From the NCBI GenBank assembly GCA_951804985.1, contig OX638134.1, positions 84,857,679 through 84,921,678 of the forward strand: a DNA stretch of 64,000 nucleotides, written 5' to 3'. A program made the translations under genes and the position numbers. Under the pieces are notes generated by a model, which was not told the origin of the DNA, made no database searches, and was given only the letters and a program-made list of their open reading frames with translations. The DNA is from Dryomyza anilis. Its lineage: Eukaryota > Arthropoda > Insecta > Diptera > Dryomyzidae. This document shows, in pieces, positions 1-10,364 of this stretch (within the stretch, counting starts at the first letter, position 1; each line of letters starts with the position of its first letter).

Positions 1-515
1 ATTGGTAACGCTTAACATTTGGTTTTAAAAATATAAACAAAACTTAGCTGTTTTTGAAAGTAAATTATGTTTTCATATTTAGAGACATTTTAATAGGACC
101 GTTAATTTTAAGATTTTATATAATAAATTCAATTTTAAACAAATTTTTATAAAAACAATTAACTTTAAGTGATACATATTTTTGTATACAGGGGAATTTG
201 TACTAAATTTATAGAATATAATTTATAGAAGAATTTAATAAATAATTTACAATTTAAAATTAAACTACAAAACACAAAATAACTGCATAATACATTTTAT
301 GTATTATGTAGTAGACGTATTTCAAAAATAAAAACTACAGAAAACAAATACAAACTACATATTCTGCAATATGTAGAAAACGTATTTCTAATACATTGCA
401 TAGTAAAAAAATTAATACAAATGTATTAAAAAACAATTAAAATGTAGTAGAACTGCATTTTTTCAAAACGAAGACATAAATGTTGTATAATTTACTACAG
501 TAATTTTTTCGGTGT
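1..515. other. AT-rich DNA with short repeated motif
   Basis: No gene is seen. Variants of ATGTAGTAGACGTATTTC recur near 305-325 and 370-390, and there are several imperfect palindromes around TACATTTTATGTA. This looks like the remains of a small inverted-repeat transposon. No boundaries or target duplication could be identified. Confidence 0.3.
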
Positions 516-572
516 ATTAATGAGAATCTATTCCCTACGTTTTGGTTGTTAATTTCACCACAATACCCATTT
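516..572 (-). repeat. Truncated SINE body fragment
   Basis: The stretch around AATCTATTCCCTACG followed by a TTAATTTCACCAC segment closely matches the body of the tRNA-type SINE at 57293-57420, which has AATCTATTCCCTACGATTTTG and TTAATATCACCACG. Only the body is present. The tRNA-like head with its B box is missing, so this is a truncated copy. Confidence 0.45.
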
Positions 573-779
573 AATCATGAAACCTTTTAAATTCATTTCC
601 AGTGTATTTGTTATCCGAAATAAAGTTTAGATGAACTCAAGGCAGTTTATAAACATTTTCTACAGATTTTAAACAAAATACAAAGTTTCTATCAATAGCC
701 ACCCATTTGATGCCAGTTCCCGAAAAATGCAGTAAATATGTCTTTAAAATTTGACAATATTTGATAAATACTTTCATTA

Positions 780-1320
780 GGGAGGGGTCAATTAACACCT
801 CCTGCAGACCTTTAGACCTATCGTGTTCTGTGTCCAGAACCTTTAGATTATCCACAGAATTAGTCCTCAAAATTCTGTCCTATGACCGGTATCAATGGAA
901 CATTCAGTAAAAAAAAATATTTTTTTATTTATTTATATTGTTACTTTATATGTATTTTAAATTTTACATATTTTATTTTTATTTACATTATATTTTCTTT
1001 TAGCTTCTTCTTCAAGCATTCACATTTCATTTATTAGTCCACTATGCATGAGTTCATTACAATTACTTGGAAAACATGCTGCTTTTAAATCAATGTTGTA
1101 TCGAAAAACAGTCTACGAATTATGGACGCATTAGTTGCAGCGTGTAAATAAGTCTCGTGACTATGGCGCCACCTAGTGCCTTTTCGCTCCACTAGCGACA
1201 TATTTAGCATTGACACGATCCATCTCCTCAAGTATACCTTTAGACCTATCACAGAACTGGTCTTCAAGAACCTGTTCTTAGTCGGTACCAATGGTACCGG
1301 TCACGTGATAGGTAGTTTTA
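780..1320. repeat. Two diverged copies of an unknown repeat
   Basis: Segments at about 808-900 and 1240-1310 share an ordered set of words: CCTTTAGACCTATC, then GAAtTaGTCcTCAA or GAACTGGTCTTCAA, then CGGTAyCAATGG. Open frames on the minus strand run through both segments but match no protein I recognise. I treat them as dispersed repeat copies. Confidence 0.35.
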
Positions 1321-1329
1321 GACCAATTG

Positions 1330-2500
1330 ACACCTTTTTCCCGCAGGGTATTTAGTAATCAATAGTACTTACTGATTCTGTTGACTAATTTCAGTGGTAA
1401 ACTATTAAAATAATATCAAAACAACTATTAATTGTACAGTTTTTGTCGGAAATCTACCCCAAAATTACCAGAAACTGTCGAATTAAATGCAAAATTTACC
1501 ATTTTAAATTTGGAATAGAACGGTTTTAAACGAATGACAGTTTCGGATATGATATGATATGATTCGGATATGAATTATTGTAAGAAAATTAATGTTTTCA
1601 GTTGTGTCATTAATAAAATATTATATTTTTTTATTATATTAGAGAATTATTTTCCAAATGTGCTATTCAAACTTTCAAATATACAGCACAAAAATAATTA
1701 TTTAAAAAAAATCGAATATACTATGAAAATATTAAGTATTAAAATCATTTTGTTCCAATTTTTGTGTAGCATTGAGTATCAATAATTCTGGTTTTATTAA
1801 ACATGTAATCGTTTCACATATTGGAAATGAGCTCCTCAATTCTTCTGCAGATCATTCTTCTCGAATATTCTTTCTGAAATTCATCCCCATGTATTTCATC
1901 TCGACAATTGTCTTTGGACACATCTTCCCACAATACTAGTCGAATTTTCGTTTCCAGTCAATTTCTTCCAAGATACAATTTCTCTAATTTAGTCTTTTTT
2001 TATGACTAGAAATACAATTTCTCAAATTTTTTCTTACTTTATAAAAAAACAGCACGTTAGGAAAATTTTAACTTACGAAATATTCCTTTCAAGTTACGTG
2101 TATTCCTTTTAAGTTAGTTTTTAAATGTAGAGTATCGGTGTAGGGTACCTTTAAGAATTACTTATTTACAGATGCATATCTATTTTTATTAGTATAAGAA
2201 GTAAAATTACAAAAAAACTGCCATGCGAGTTTTGTTTATTTTTTTATAAATACCTACAATAAAATAAATGTTATTATTTTCAAAAATTTATTACGTCAAA
2301 TAAGTCCCAAAAACAATTTAGTAAACTACATAAATCATATGACGAATATAACAAATAATAAAAATGATAAAAACTAAAAGTTTGCCATTCAGTTGTTTTG
2401 CTCAAAACTCAAATCCATTTAAAACGAAATAAAATTGTTCATGTGGGACTCGTGGGGCAAAACAATAAAAAAAAACACCAGCTTTTTAGGTCAACGCCAG
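1330..2500. other. No gene seen
   Basis: AT-rich sequence with short chance frames only. The TATGATATGATATGATTCGGATATGA tract near 1548-1570 is a small tandem motif. I see no coding signature, no RNA gene and no recognisable transposon end. Confidence 0.3.
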
Positions 2501-2619
2501 AGTGTTGAATTTATGGAAGTGGCTGCCTGAGCCGACTGTCTCTGCTGCGTCTCTATTTTATTGGCAACTTGTACAAATTGTGATCACACAATTGCACCCC
2601 AGAGCATTCGAGACATAAA

Positions 2620-2907
2620 TTGAACTTTAAACTCTCACACTACGCGGGACCCCATATGAATCGTAGCCGATGCACAACTCAATCCGTTAAAAACGACACT
2701 GAAACGTGCACGAAGCAAAACGACGAAATGCACGAACATAACCTCAAACCCGGGCGCGCTAATTTAGTTCGCGGCATATTCAAAATGGCGTTGTGCAGCA
2801 TGCGAGTAGTAACGGTAATTAACGCTACATTGCCAAAATCCAATTTTGCGGTTCGCATAGTTTTACAGTTGGAAAAGCGCATTTGCTGCGAAGCTTTTAA
2901 CAAATAA
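2620..2907 (+). CDS. Unrecognised 95-aa ORF in a GC-richer patch
   Basis: An uninterrupted frame begins at ATG 2620 and ends at TAA 2905-2907. A polyadenylation-like AATAAA overlaps the stop region. The patch at 2500-2910 is clearly richer in G+C than its surroundings, which is why this frame is listed and its neighbours are not. The product is basic and has no signal peptide, membrane segment or motif I know. A 74-codon frame overlaps on the other strand, so the openness may reflect base composition alone. It could be a species-specific gene, a non-coding transcript or a repeat fragment. Confidence 0.2.
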   Translation: MNFKLSHYAGPHMNRSRCTTQSVKNDTETCTKQNDEMHEHNLKPGRANLVRGIFKMALCSMRVVTVINATLPKSNFAVRIVLQLEKRICCEAFNK

Positions 2908-3089
2908 ATATTTGTTGAAATTGAAAATTGTTAAAACTGAAAATCTATTTTTTTATCCAACTTCTTATTTAAACAAAATTACAAATTAAAAATAATTTAT
3001 TCCTTGACTTTACAAATTTATTGCAATTTTCAATTTGAAACATTGTATTGTTCTAAAGTGAATTAAAACTAAGTTTGTCATTTGTGGCA

Positions 3090-3701
3090 GAAACTCTTTT
3101 CAAACTCAATACAAATTCCAAAACAATGGTAACAACAAAAAAATTAAGAAATATTTCACTCATAATCCACAGAGCGACCATTTGCACAGCATGTCCTTCT
3201 CGACCATGGTCTAAGTTTTGACCTCCTCAAACATTTCTCGTCATTTATAAACAGCACTACTTTCTTCGGCAGCACTATTTGCACCATCATCACTCGTACC
3301 CAATGCGGTAGGTACCTTCTCGTTCGCCGCCTTCCACTTTTACAGTTCAGGACACGCATGCAAATTGTAGCCAATTGTTATCCTTTTCGCAAAACTTTAC
3401 ACAAAGGACTTTTGATGTTTTCCGTTTCGAGTCGGTCGTCATACTTTGCATTGTTCGAAGTGCAAACTGGTGCGTGTTCTGATCCTGCTACTGTTTCTGG
3501 TACTGTTTCTGGTATTGTTTCTGGTGTGACTATCTGCATAACTCGTCGCTTGTTCTGCAGGAAGTGGTTGAGCATTAAATTTGTTCGTGTCATGCCATTC
3601 ATTGGCAAACCCATGTTTTCAGAAAGTGCGGTAATCAACTGGGTTAAGAATGGTATTTGCTGTATACGATATGTGCTTTGATATTTTTGGTTTATTCTCA
3701 T
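3090..3701 (-). pseudogene. Decayed coding-like sequence, unknown family
   Basis: On the minus strand, protein-like segments follow one another in shifting frames. The first is 107 codons from ATG 3701, with tandem PETIPETVPETV-like repeats and paired cysteines, ending at 3378. Next comes a segment ending in HACPEL followed by TAA. The same frame continues as KWKAANEKVPTALGTSDDG to about 3260. Finally a frame contains NLDHGREGHAVQMVALWIM (about 3230-3165). The acidic, Ser/Ala/Gly-rich composition is unlike random AT-rich DNA. I infer an old gene or gene fragment with frameshifts and one internal stop, but I cannot name the family. Confidence 0.3.
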
Positions 3702-4204
3702 TGTGCTAAAGTTTTGAAATTTTTTTTTTTAATTGACTTGGCATTTCTATAATCTAAAGAGTTCCATAGAAAACTTTGCAGAAAATCAGTTTTTTTTTAT
3801 CAGTATTACATGTCGAATACTAGATAATTTAAAGTCTTTAAATTAATGGTTTTGTCATTTCTGTTTAAGAATTTGATTATATTATAAAAGTATATAAGCA
3901 TTTTTACGATGTATTCATATTATGGACATACTTTTTGATATAGATATCATTTAAATACATTTAATTTTTAAAGTGTTTTCTTTTTAATCAATATTTCCAT
4001 TATAAACATTGTCTATATTATACTTGATGTGCTGATTCAACAAAACCTCATAAAACTTACAATTTACATTCATCAATTAACATAGAAAGTTAGCTTTAGA
4101 ATGAAATTAGATTAAAAACATTTTGTGGACTTTTTGAAAAATGTGCAAAATTTTGATATTTTGTTGTTGCAATTTTTATAGAAAATAGGCTCTTAAACAT
4201 CTAA

Positions 4205-4395
4205 ACCGAAAAAATCTTCCTCATATTGATGATTTGGTTTTTTAAACCATGATTTATTGAATTAAAGAACATTTCATAATATTGATCACTAACTACAAAA
4301 CATCAATGTTATGAATTCAATTTCAATTTGATAACTTGTTCTTCAATATGATGGAGTGTATGTGAAGACTTCACTTCATCATATTAATGAATAAA
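4205..4395. repeat. Fragment of a palindromic MITE
   Basis: The block shares the ordered words ATCAATGTTATGAAT, TTCTTCAATATGATG, TGTATGTGAAGA and TTCATCATATTAATGAA with the MITE at 44774-45535. Its own terminal CACAGAAAAAA repeats are not seen, so it is an end-truncated relative. Confidence 0.5.
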
Positions 4396-4459
4396 TACAT
4401 AACACATAAACTATATTTAATTTTTTTGCCGAATTTAGAGTTCTAAATTTCGGACAATC

Positions 4460-4918
4460 GGACAACTCATCACTCTAACATTCACCACACTAAAATTCAC
4501 CACACTAAAACTCACAACACTTAAGCTCATCACACTAAAACTCACCACACTAAAATTCACCACACCTAAACTCACCACACTAAAACTCACCACACTAAAA
4601 CTTCTACTGGAAAAAAACTCGACGGGAAAGAATTCTACCGGGAAGAATTCTACGGGAAGAATTCTACGGAAAAGCGTTCAATGGGGAAGAATTGTACAGG
4701 GAAGATTTCTACTGGGGTGAATTCTACGGCGAAATATTCTACGTGGAAGAATTCTACGGGGAAGCGCAGTCTGAAAAAGAATTGTCTTTGAGAAAAATTG
4801 TTTTGGCGTAAAATTTTTATTTGGTTACTACATTTATAAAACCAATAAAATCGCTCCATATCCTTGCATTTAGAAAATCTTTGCACGAGTCCTGTATGGG
4901 TCCAGCTACAAATCCTAT
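4460..4918 (+). mobile_element. 5'-truncated Helitron/Helentron-like element
   Basis: The copy has the same order of parts as the longer one just downstream: a short stretch of the 15-bp CTCACCACACTAAAA array (to about 4600), degenerate GAAGAATTCTACGGG repeats (4615-4760), then a conserved 3' block ending GGGTCCAGCTA. The 3' block contains GCACGAGTCcTG, a decayed form of the hairpin seen in later copies. There is no coding capacity. Assignment to rolling-circle elements rests on the hairpin-plus-CTAG end of the sister copies. Confidence 0.5.
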
Positions 4919-4934
4919 TAATATAATAAATCTG

Positions 4935-5024
4935 TTTGTTCGTTTGTACGTTTGTACGTTTGTACGTTTGTACGTTTGTACGTTTGTACGTTTGTCCGTT
5001 TGTACGTTTGTACGTTTGTTCCGC
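4935..5024 (+). repeat. 8-bp microsatellite TTTGTACG
   Basis: About eleven copies of TTTGTACG run with few changes (one TTTGTCCG). They sit immediately before the conserved leader block at 5025. Such a microsatellite next to a conserved leader is typical of non-autonomous rolling-circle elements in flies (family knowledge; the assignment is inference). Confidence 0.75.
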
Positions 5025-5480
5025 TTCTCCGTCTAAACGGCTGATCCGATTTTCTTGAAATTTTTACCACAGATGCGGTATGGTCTGGAAGGAATGATAG
5101 GCTATATATGGGCGGGATTGGACAAAGAGGCGTGGCACCTCCCATACAACCTAAACTTTCAATACGATATAACTCGGCACTTTCACCAGCTACGAACATG
5201 AAACAAAAAACTCAAATACACAAAAAAAATTAAAAACAAAAACCAAAAGCACAAAACAAAACAAAACAAAAGCAAAAATACAAAAACAAAAACAAAAGCA
5301 ATCACGTTTGTTCCGCTTCTCCGTCTAAACGGCTGATCCGATTGTCTTGAAATTTTTACCACAGATGCGGTATGGTCTGGAAGGAATGATAGGCTATATA
5401 TGGGCGGGATTGGGCAAAGAGGCGTGGCACCTCCCATGCAACCTAAACACGATATAACTCGGCACTTTCACCAGCACTCG
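5025..5480 (+). repeat. Two direct copies of a ~150-bp leader block
   Basis: A block starting TTCCGCTTCTCCGTCTAAAC occurs at about 5018-5190 and again at about 5310-5480 with few differences. Each copy is followed by a CAAAA-rich low-complexity stretch (5200-5300, 5500-5645). The copies include the palindromic-looking word GGCTATATATGGGCGGGATT. The duplication suggests tandem insertion or unequal exchange within the element. Confidence 0.7.
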
Positions 5481-5645
5481 GCACTTTCATGTTCGTGAAA
5501 CAAAAAACTCAAATACAAAAAAAAATTAAAAACAAATAAGCAAAAGCACAACACAAAACAAAAGCAAAAATACAAAAACAAAACCAATCACATAAAACCA
5601 CAATCCAAACTAAATGAAAAACAAAAAAAGGAAAGAAAAAGAAAA

Positions 5646-7135
5646 ACAAACTCACCACACTAAAACTAACCAAACTAAAACTCACCACACTAAAATTCAC
5701 CCTTAAATTAACCACACTAAAACCCACCACACTATAATTCACCACACTAAAACTCACCACACTAAAATTCACCACACTAAAACTCACCACACTAAAACTC
5801 ACCACACTAAAACTCACCACTTAAAAACTCACCACACTAAAACTCACCACACTAAAACTCACCACACAAAAACTCACCACACTAAAACTCACCACACTTA
5901 AACTCACCACACTAAAACTCACCACACTAAAACTCACCACACTTAAACTCACCACACAAAAATTCAACACACTGAAATTCACCACACCAAAACTCACCAC
6001 ACTAAAACTCACCACACTAAAACTCACCACACTAAAACTCACCACACTAAAACTCACCACACTTAAACTCACCACACTAAAACTCACCACACTAAAACCC
6101 ACCACACTAAAACTCACCACACAAAAACTCACCACACTAAAACTCACCACACTAAAACTCTCCACACTAAAACTCACCACACTTAAACTCACCACACTAA
6201 AACTCACCACACTAAAACTCACCACACTTAAACTCACCACACTAAAACTCACCACACTTAAGCTCACCACACAAAAATTCAACACACTAAAATTCACCAC
6301 ACTAAAACCCACCACACTAAAATTTCACCACACTAAAACTCACCACACTAAAATTCACCACACTAAAACTCACCACACTAAAATTTCTCCACATTAAAAC
6401 TCATCACACTAAAACTCACCACATTAAAACTCACTATACCCAAAAGTCGCCACACTAAAACTCACCGCACTAAAATTCACAACACTAAAACTCACAACAT
6501 TTAAACTCACCATACCAAAACTCACCACACTAAAACTTACCACACTAAAACTCACCACACTAAAACTCACCACACTAAAACTCACCACACAAAAATTCAA
6601 CACACTAAAATTGACCACACTAAAACTCACCACACTAAAATTTCACCACACTAAAACTCACCACACTAAAACTCACTACACTAAAATTTCACCACATTAA
6701 AATTCACCACTTTTAAACTCACCACATTAAAACTCACTACACTCAAATTTCGATACACTAAAACTTATCACACTAAAACTCACCGCACTAAAATTAACCA
6801 CACTAAAACTCACCACCCTCAAATTCACTACACTAAAACTCACCACAATAAAATTCACCACACTAAAACTCGCTACACTAAAACACGCCACACTAAAACA
6901 CGCCACATTAAAATTCACCACACTAAAACCCACCACACTATAATTGACCACACTAAAACTCACCACACTTAAAAACACCACACTTAAACTCACCAAACTC
7001 AAATTCACCACACTAAAAATCACCACACTAATACTCACCACACCAAAACTAACCACAATTAAACTCGCTACTCCAAAATTCACCACATCTAAACTCACTA
7101 CACCGAAACTTACTACATTAAAACCCACCACACTA
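5646..7135 (+). repeat. 1.5-kb minisatellite, 15-bp unit
   Basis: Roughly one hundred head-to-tail copies of CTCACCACACTAAAA, with common variants CTTAAA, CACAAAA and ATTTC. Because 15 is a multiple of three, the minus strand is open for long stretches and reads as a repeating SVVSF peptide. Those frames are a by-product of the array and not genes. Copies at the right end (6700-7130) are more diverged than those at 5830-6300. Confidence 0.9.
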
Positions 7136-7689
7136 AAACTTCTACTGGGAAAAACTCTACGGGGAAGAATTCTACCGGGAAAGAATTCTACCGGGAAAAA
7201 TTCTACCGGGATGAATTCTACGTTGAGAATTCTACGGGAAAGCGTTCTATGTGGATTTTACGGGGAAGATTCTACTGGGAATAATTCTGCGGAGAAGCGC
7301 AGTCTGAGAAAAAATTGTCTTTGAGAAAAGTTGTTTTGGCGGAGAATTATTTGGTTACCACATTTATAAAACGAATAAAAAAATTTCAACAGCTAAGCAC
7401 GGGCCCCTCATATAAATCATAAAATGTTTTTTATATTAATAAAATCGCTCCATAGCTTTTAATTCACAAAATCTTGGCACGAGTCGTGCACGGGTCCAGC
7501 TATAAATAATAAAATGTTTTTTATATTAATAAAATTGCTCCATATCTTTGAATTCAGAAAATCTTGGCACGAGTCGTGCACGGGTCCAGCTAGTAATAAA
7601 AATATTTTTTATATTAATAAAATCGCTCCATATCCTTGCATTCACAAAATCATTACACGAGTCGTGTACGGGTCCAGCTAGTATTTAAT

Positions 7690-9040
7690 ATCTATCCATA
7701 TAACAGCGTATTGGGTATTTAAATAACCATGTTATAGAATAATACTTGTTGCAATTAGTCCCACTTATATAAATATTTTTAACAGCACCTAAGGCTACTG
7801 CAACCAATAAGGATTTCTGATATTCCACTCCCTTAATTTTTAAGAGCCCATTCATTTCCATGAAATTTTTTCGACTTAGTAAATTTGCTTACTTTGAACC
7901 CATTAACTAAAATTTGTGACTCAATTTGTTGGCTATTATTCTATTATTCCAATAACCGTTTATAGATTTAAATTATGTATTAAAACTCTTATCAAATTCG
8001 AAACCAATTTCATTTGAAAAAAGTTTCATTGTTAAACCCGCAACCGTAATCAAAAAAATTATACAAAAATCAGAAATAAACCGATATTCTAAATAAATTG
8101 CAACAAAAACCGAAATAGGAACTGAAACTTGAAACCGGTATTCCGAAACCGTTTCATTATAAACGTTTAAAAAACTAAGGGAAACGTAAAACCGTTATTT
8201 GTTTGGTCCTTTCAATCCGTGATTATAATGCTTTTTGTCGTTTGCCTAAACATTTTAAAATTAATAGAATTTATTAAAATAATTTTGTTATATACGAATT
8301 ATTTTTCAGTGCATCACCAATGCAATACTATAAAATAAATTCAAATTTTGCAATTAACACAAATGTGGTTTTACTCATTTGAGACTAGGTATCGATTGAA
8401 TTCCCCAGAGCAAAATGAAGACAATTTCGGGTATGTGCTAAAGAAGGTGTTAATATTTTCCGGAAATTCGCAAATTTCACATACTCAACATGCACACAGT
8501 ATGTATTGTACTGGAGTCATGAATATTTCACATACTGTTTTTCCCAAATGTCCTGTCGCCTTTAGCTCTACTATTATTTGCACTCCATACTTTCTTCATG
8601 CCAACAGTTGTAACTCGTGTATCTTATTTTCTATGCTTTTATATTCACTCATACTACATCATAAACTTACTCTTGTCATTCGTACGTTCGTTCAGTCATT
8701 CTAACAATTCACACAAATACCTGGCAAGAAAATTGTGTCGTCCTGCGAGAATTCATGTAAATTTGATTAACTGTATAAGAAAAACGGCAGATGAGGAGCC
8801 ACCTGCTATGGAATGGAGAAATGTCGAATTGACAGTGATACAAAAAATATAAAGTGCAGCAATTTGTTGAAACGTTCGAAATTGCATTGCAATGATAATC
8901 CTGACATCATAGCTCATCAAATATTTAGCACATTTTGTTCCTTTGGGAACATTTTGAATTCTTTGTTTTTTGTTTGTTTTGAAATCATTTTGTATTGATT
9001 TTTATAGTAACTTATGGTATAAATACTGTTAAGTTTGTCG
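7690..9040. other. No gene supported; one dispersed repeat arm
   Basis: The stretch 8035-8200 contains ATCAGAAATAAACCGATAT and several AACCG motifs, and recurs inverted at 11260-11340. Frames at 8348-8998 give proteins of ordinary AT-rich composition with no recognisable domain, and I do not call them genes. Confidence 0.35.
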
Positions 9041-9051
9041 TAGGAATTTTT

Positions 9052-10364
9052 CAGTTACTGGTAGGGATTTGAAGAGTACATTCCCACCAGTAAAAATAGT
9101 TAAAAACTGGTAGGGATTTGAAGAGTAGATCGCTGCCAATAAAACTAGTCAAAAACTGGTCTGTTTCAAGTAAAAGTAGTCAAAATCTAGTCAGCTACTG
9201 GTAGAGATTTAAAATGTAGATCCCTACCAGTAAAACTAGGCAAGAACTGGTCAGTTACCGGTAGGTAAATTCCCAGAAACCGAAGAGTTTTACTAGCTTA
9301 TTTCTGGTGGGAACTGGTGGGTGGCATCGCTTGACAATTGACTAATAGAACTGGTTGGATAGTAAGAATTGTTACTTGGTATTCTAATGTCGAATTTAAT
9401 AGAATTTGGGAAAATTTTCAGTTTTTTGTATAATGGGTTCTTTTTAAATTTTTCTATTAGAAATAAAACAATTTTAAATGTATATCGATTTCAGTTACGA
9501 TTTGAATCTCTGTTTTAAACTAACATTTTTAAAATTATACAGTTTCATACATTAATGCCTTGAACCACGTCAAAAACTATTCAACGAATATTGCAATCAA
9601 AATATTTGGTAGCAAACCTGTCCTGCAAATTCCTGGTAATGACTACGATACCAAAATAATCCCTAAAGTGGAATGAAAATGTAGTTGCCTTAGGTTATGT
9701 GCCCAAGGAGCAAACAGATGATAAGGTTGCCGGGTACAGTATTGCGGTTAAAATGCGCCAGAAGAGTCTTTGGCCAAAAGTATCGAATGTAGCGATAGAT
9801 TATTTAAGGTGCAAAAAGCATCATGATGAACAAAATGCACTGGCAGCTGTAATTTGAATATCGAATATTTGTCTCGTTTACACTGAACGCAGGTCTTCTC
9901 TTTCCAACCATCCAAAACCCCCACCTGGTTCTGATCTCAATTCGTTGGAGATTCGGCATAATTGGCGCGCTGCTGTGAACTTTTGTGTCGATTCGAATAT
10001 GGCAGGCATTCAATACATTTGTTGCAGTTTTTGTATTTCATGTTGTTGTTTTAACCCATTAAGAGCCAAGCATAAAAATATGAAATATTCACAATGAAGT
10101 TCCAAGTAACAATTTCAACCAGTATCCAGCCAGTTTTACTAGTCACTTGTCGAGTAATTCGCAAGCGATCTCAATCATGCACTTTCCAGAAACAGCCAGT
10201 CAAATTTTTCGGTTTTTGGGAATTTTCCTACCAGTAACCGACCAGTTCTTACTATTGAAATCCGTACCAGTAACCGATTATTTTTTGACTAGTTTTACTG
10301 GCGGGGATATACTCTACAACTCCCTACCAGTAACCGACAAGATTTCGACTAGTTTTCACTGGCG
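9052..10364. mobile_element. Foldback element, ACTGGTAGGGATTTG arms
   Basis: The left arm (about 9052-9340) has several tandem variants of an ACTGGTAGGGATTTGAAGAG unit joined to CCAGTAAAACTAGTCAAA. The right arm (about 10130-10364) carries the reverse complement, for example CCCTACCAGTAACCGAC and TTGACTAGTTTTACTGG. Longer stretches also pair, such as GGTAGGTAAATTCCCAGAAA on the left with TTTTTGGGAATTTTCCTACC on the right. The ~800-bp middle has no intact frame. Long, internally repeated inverted arms define a foldback-type DNA transposon. Confidence 0.75.

Larger units (their letters stand above)
4919..7684 (+). mobile_element. Non-autonomous Helitron/Helentron-like element
   Basis: Order of parts: TTTGTACG microsatellite, duplicated leader, CAAAA-rich spacers, 15-bp array, GAAGAATTCTAC repeats (7140-7300), then three tandem copies of a ~65-bp 3' block (about 7440-7505, 7530-7594, 7615-7683). 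Each block holds a short perfect palindrome, GCACGAGTCGTGC (ACACGAGTCGTGT in the last), followed by GGGTCCAGCTAG. A small hairpin about 10 bases before a CTAG end is the hallmark of Helitron/Helentron 3' ends. No Rep/helicase ORF is present. Clade is inferred from ends only. Confidence 0.6.

Noticed and set aside
5821..7131. Long minus-strand frames rich in SVVSF repeats (for example 5821-6315 and 6727-7131)
   Set aside because: They arise because the 15-bp minisatellite unit is a multiple of three. No start region, domain or codon-use signal independent of the array.
9640..10013. Cysteine-pair segments in the middle of the 9-10.4 kb foldback element, considered as a piggyBac-type C-terminal zinc finger
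   Set aside because: CVQC and CIEC pairs are visible in shifting frames, but the spacing does not match that family and no transposase core is seen.
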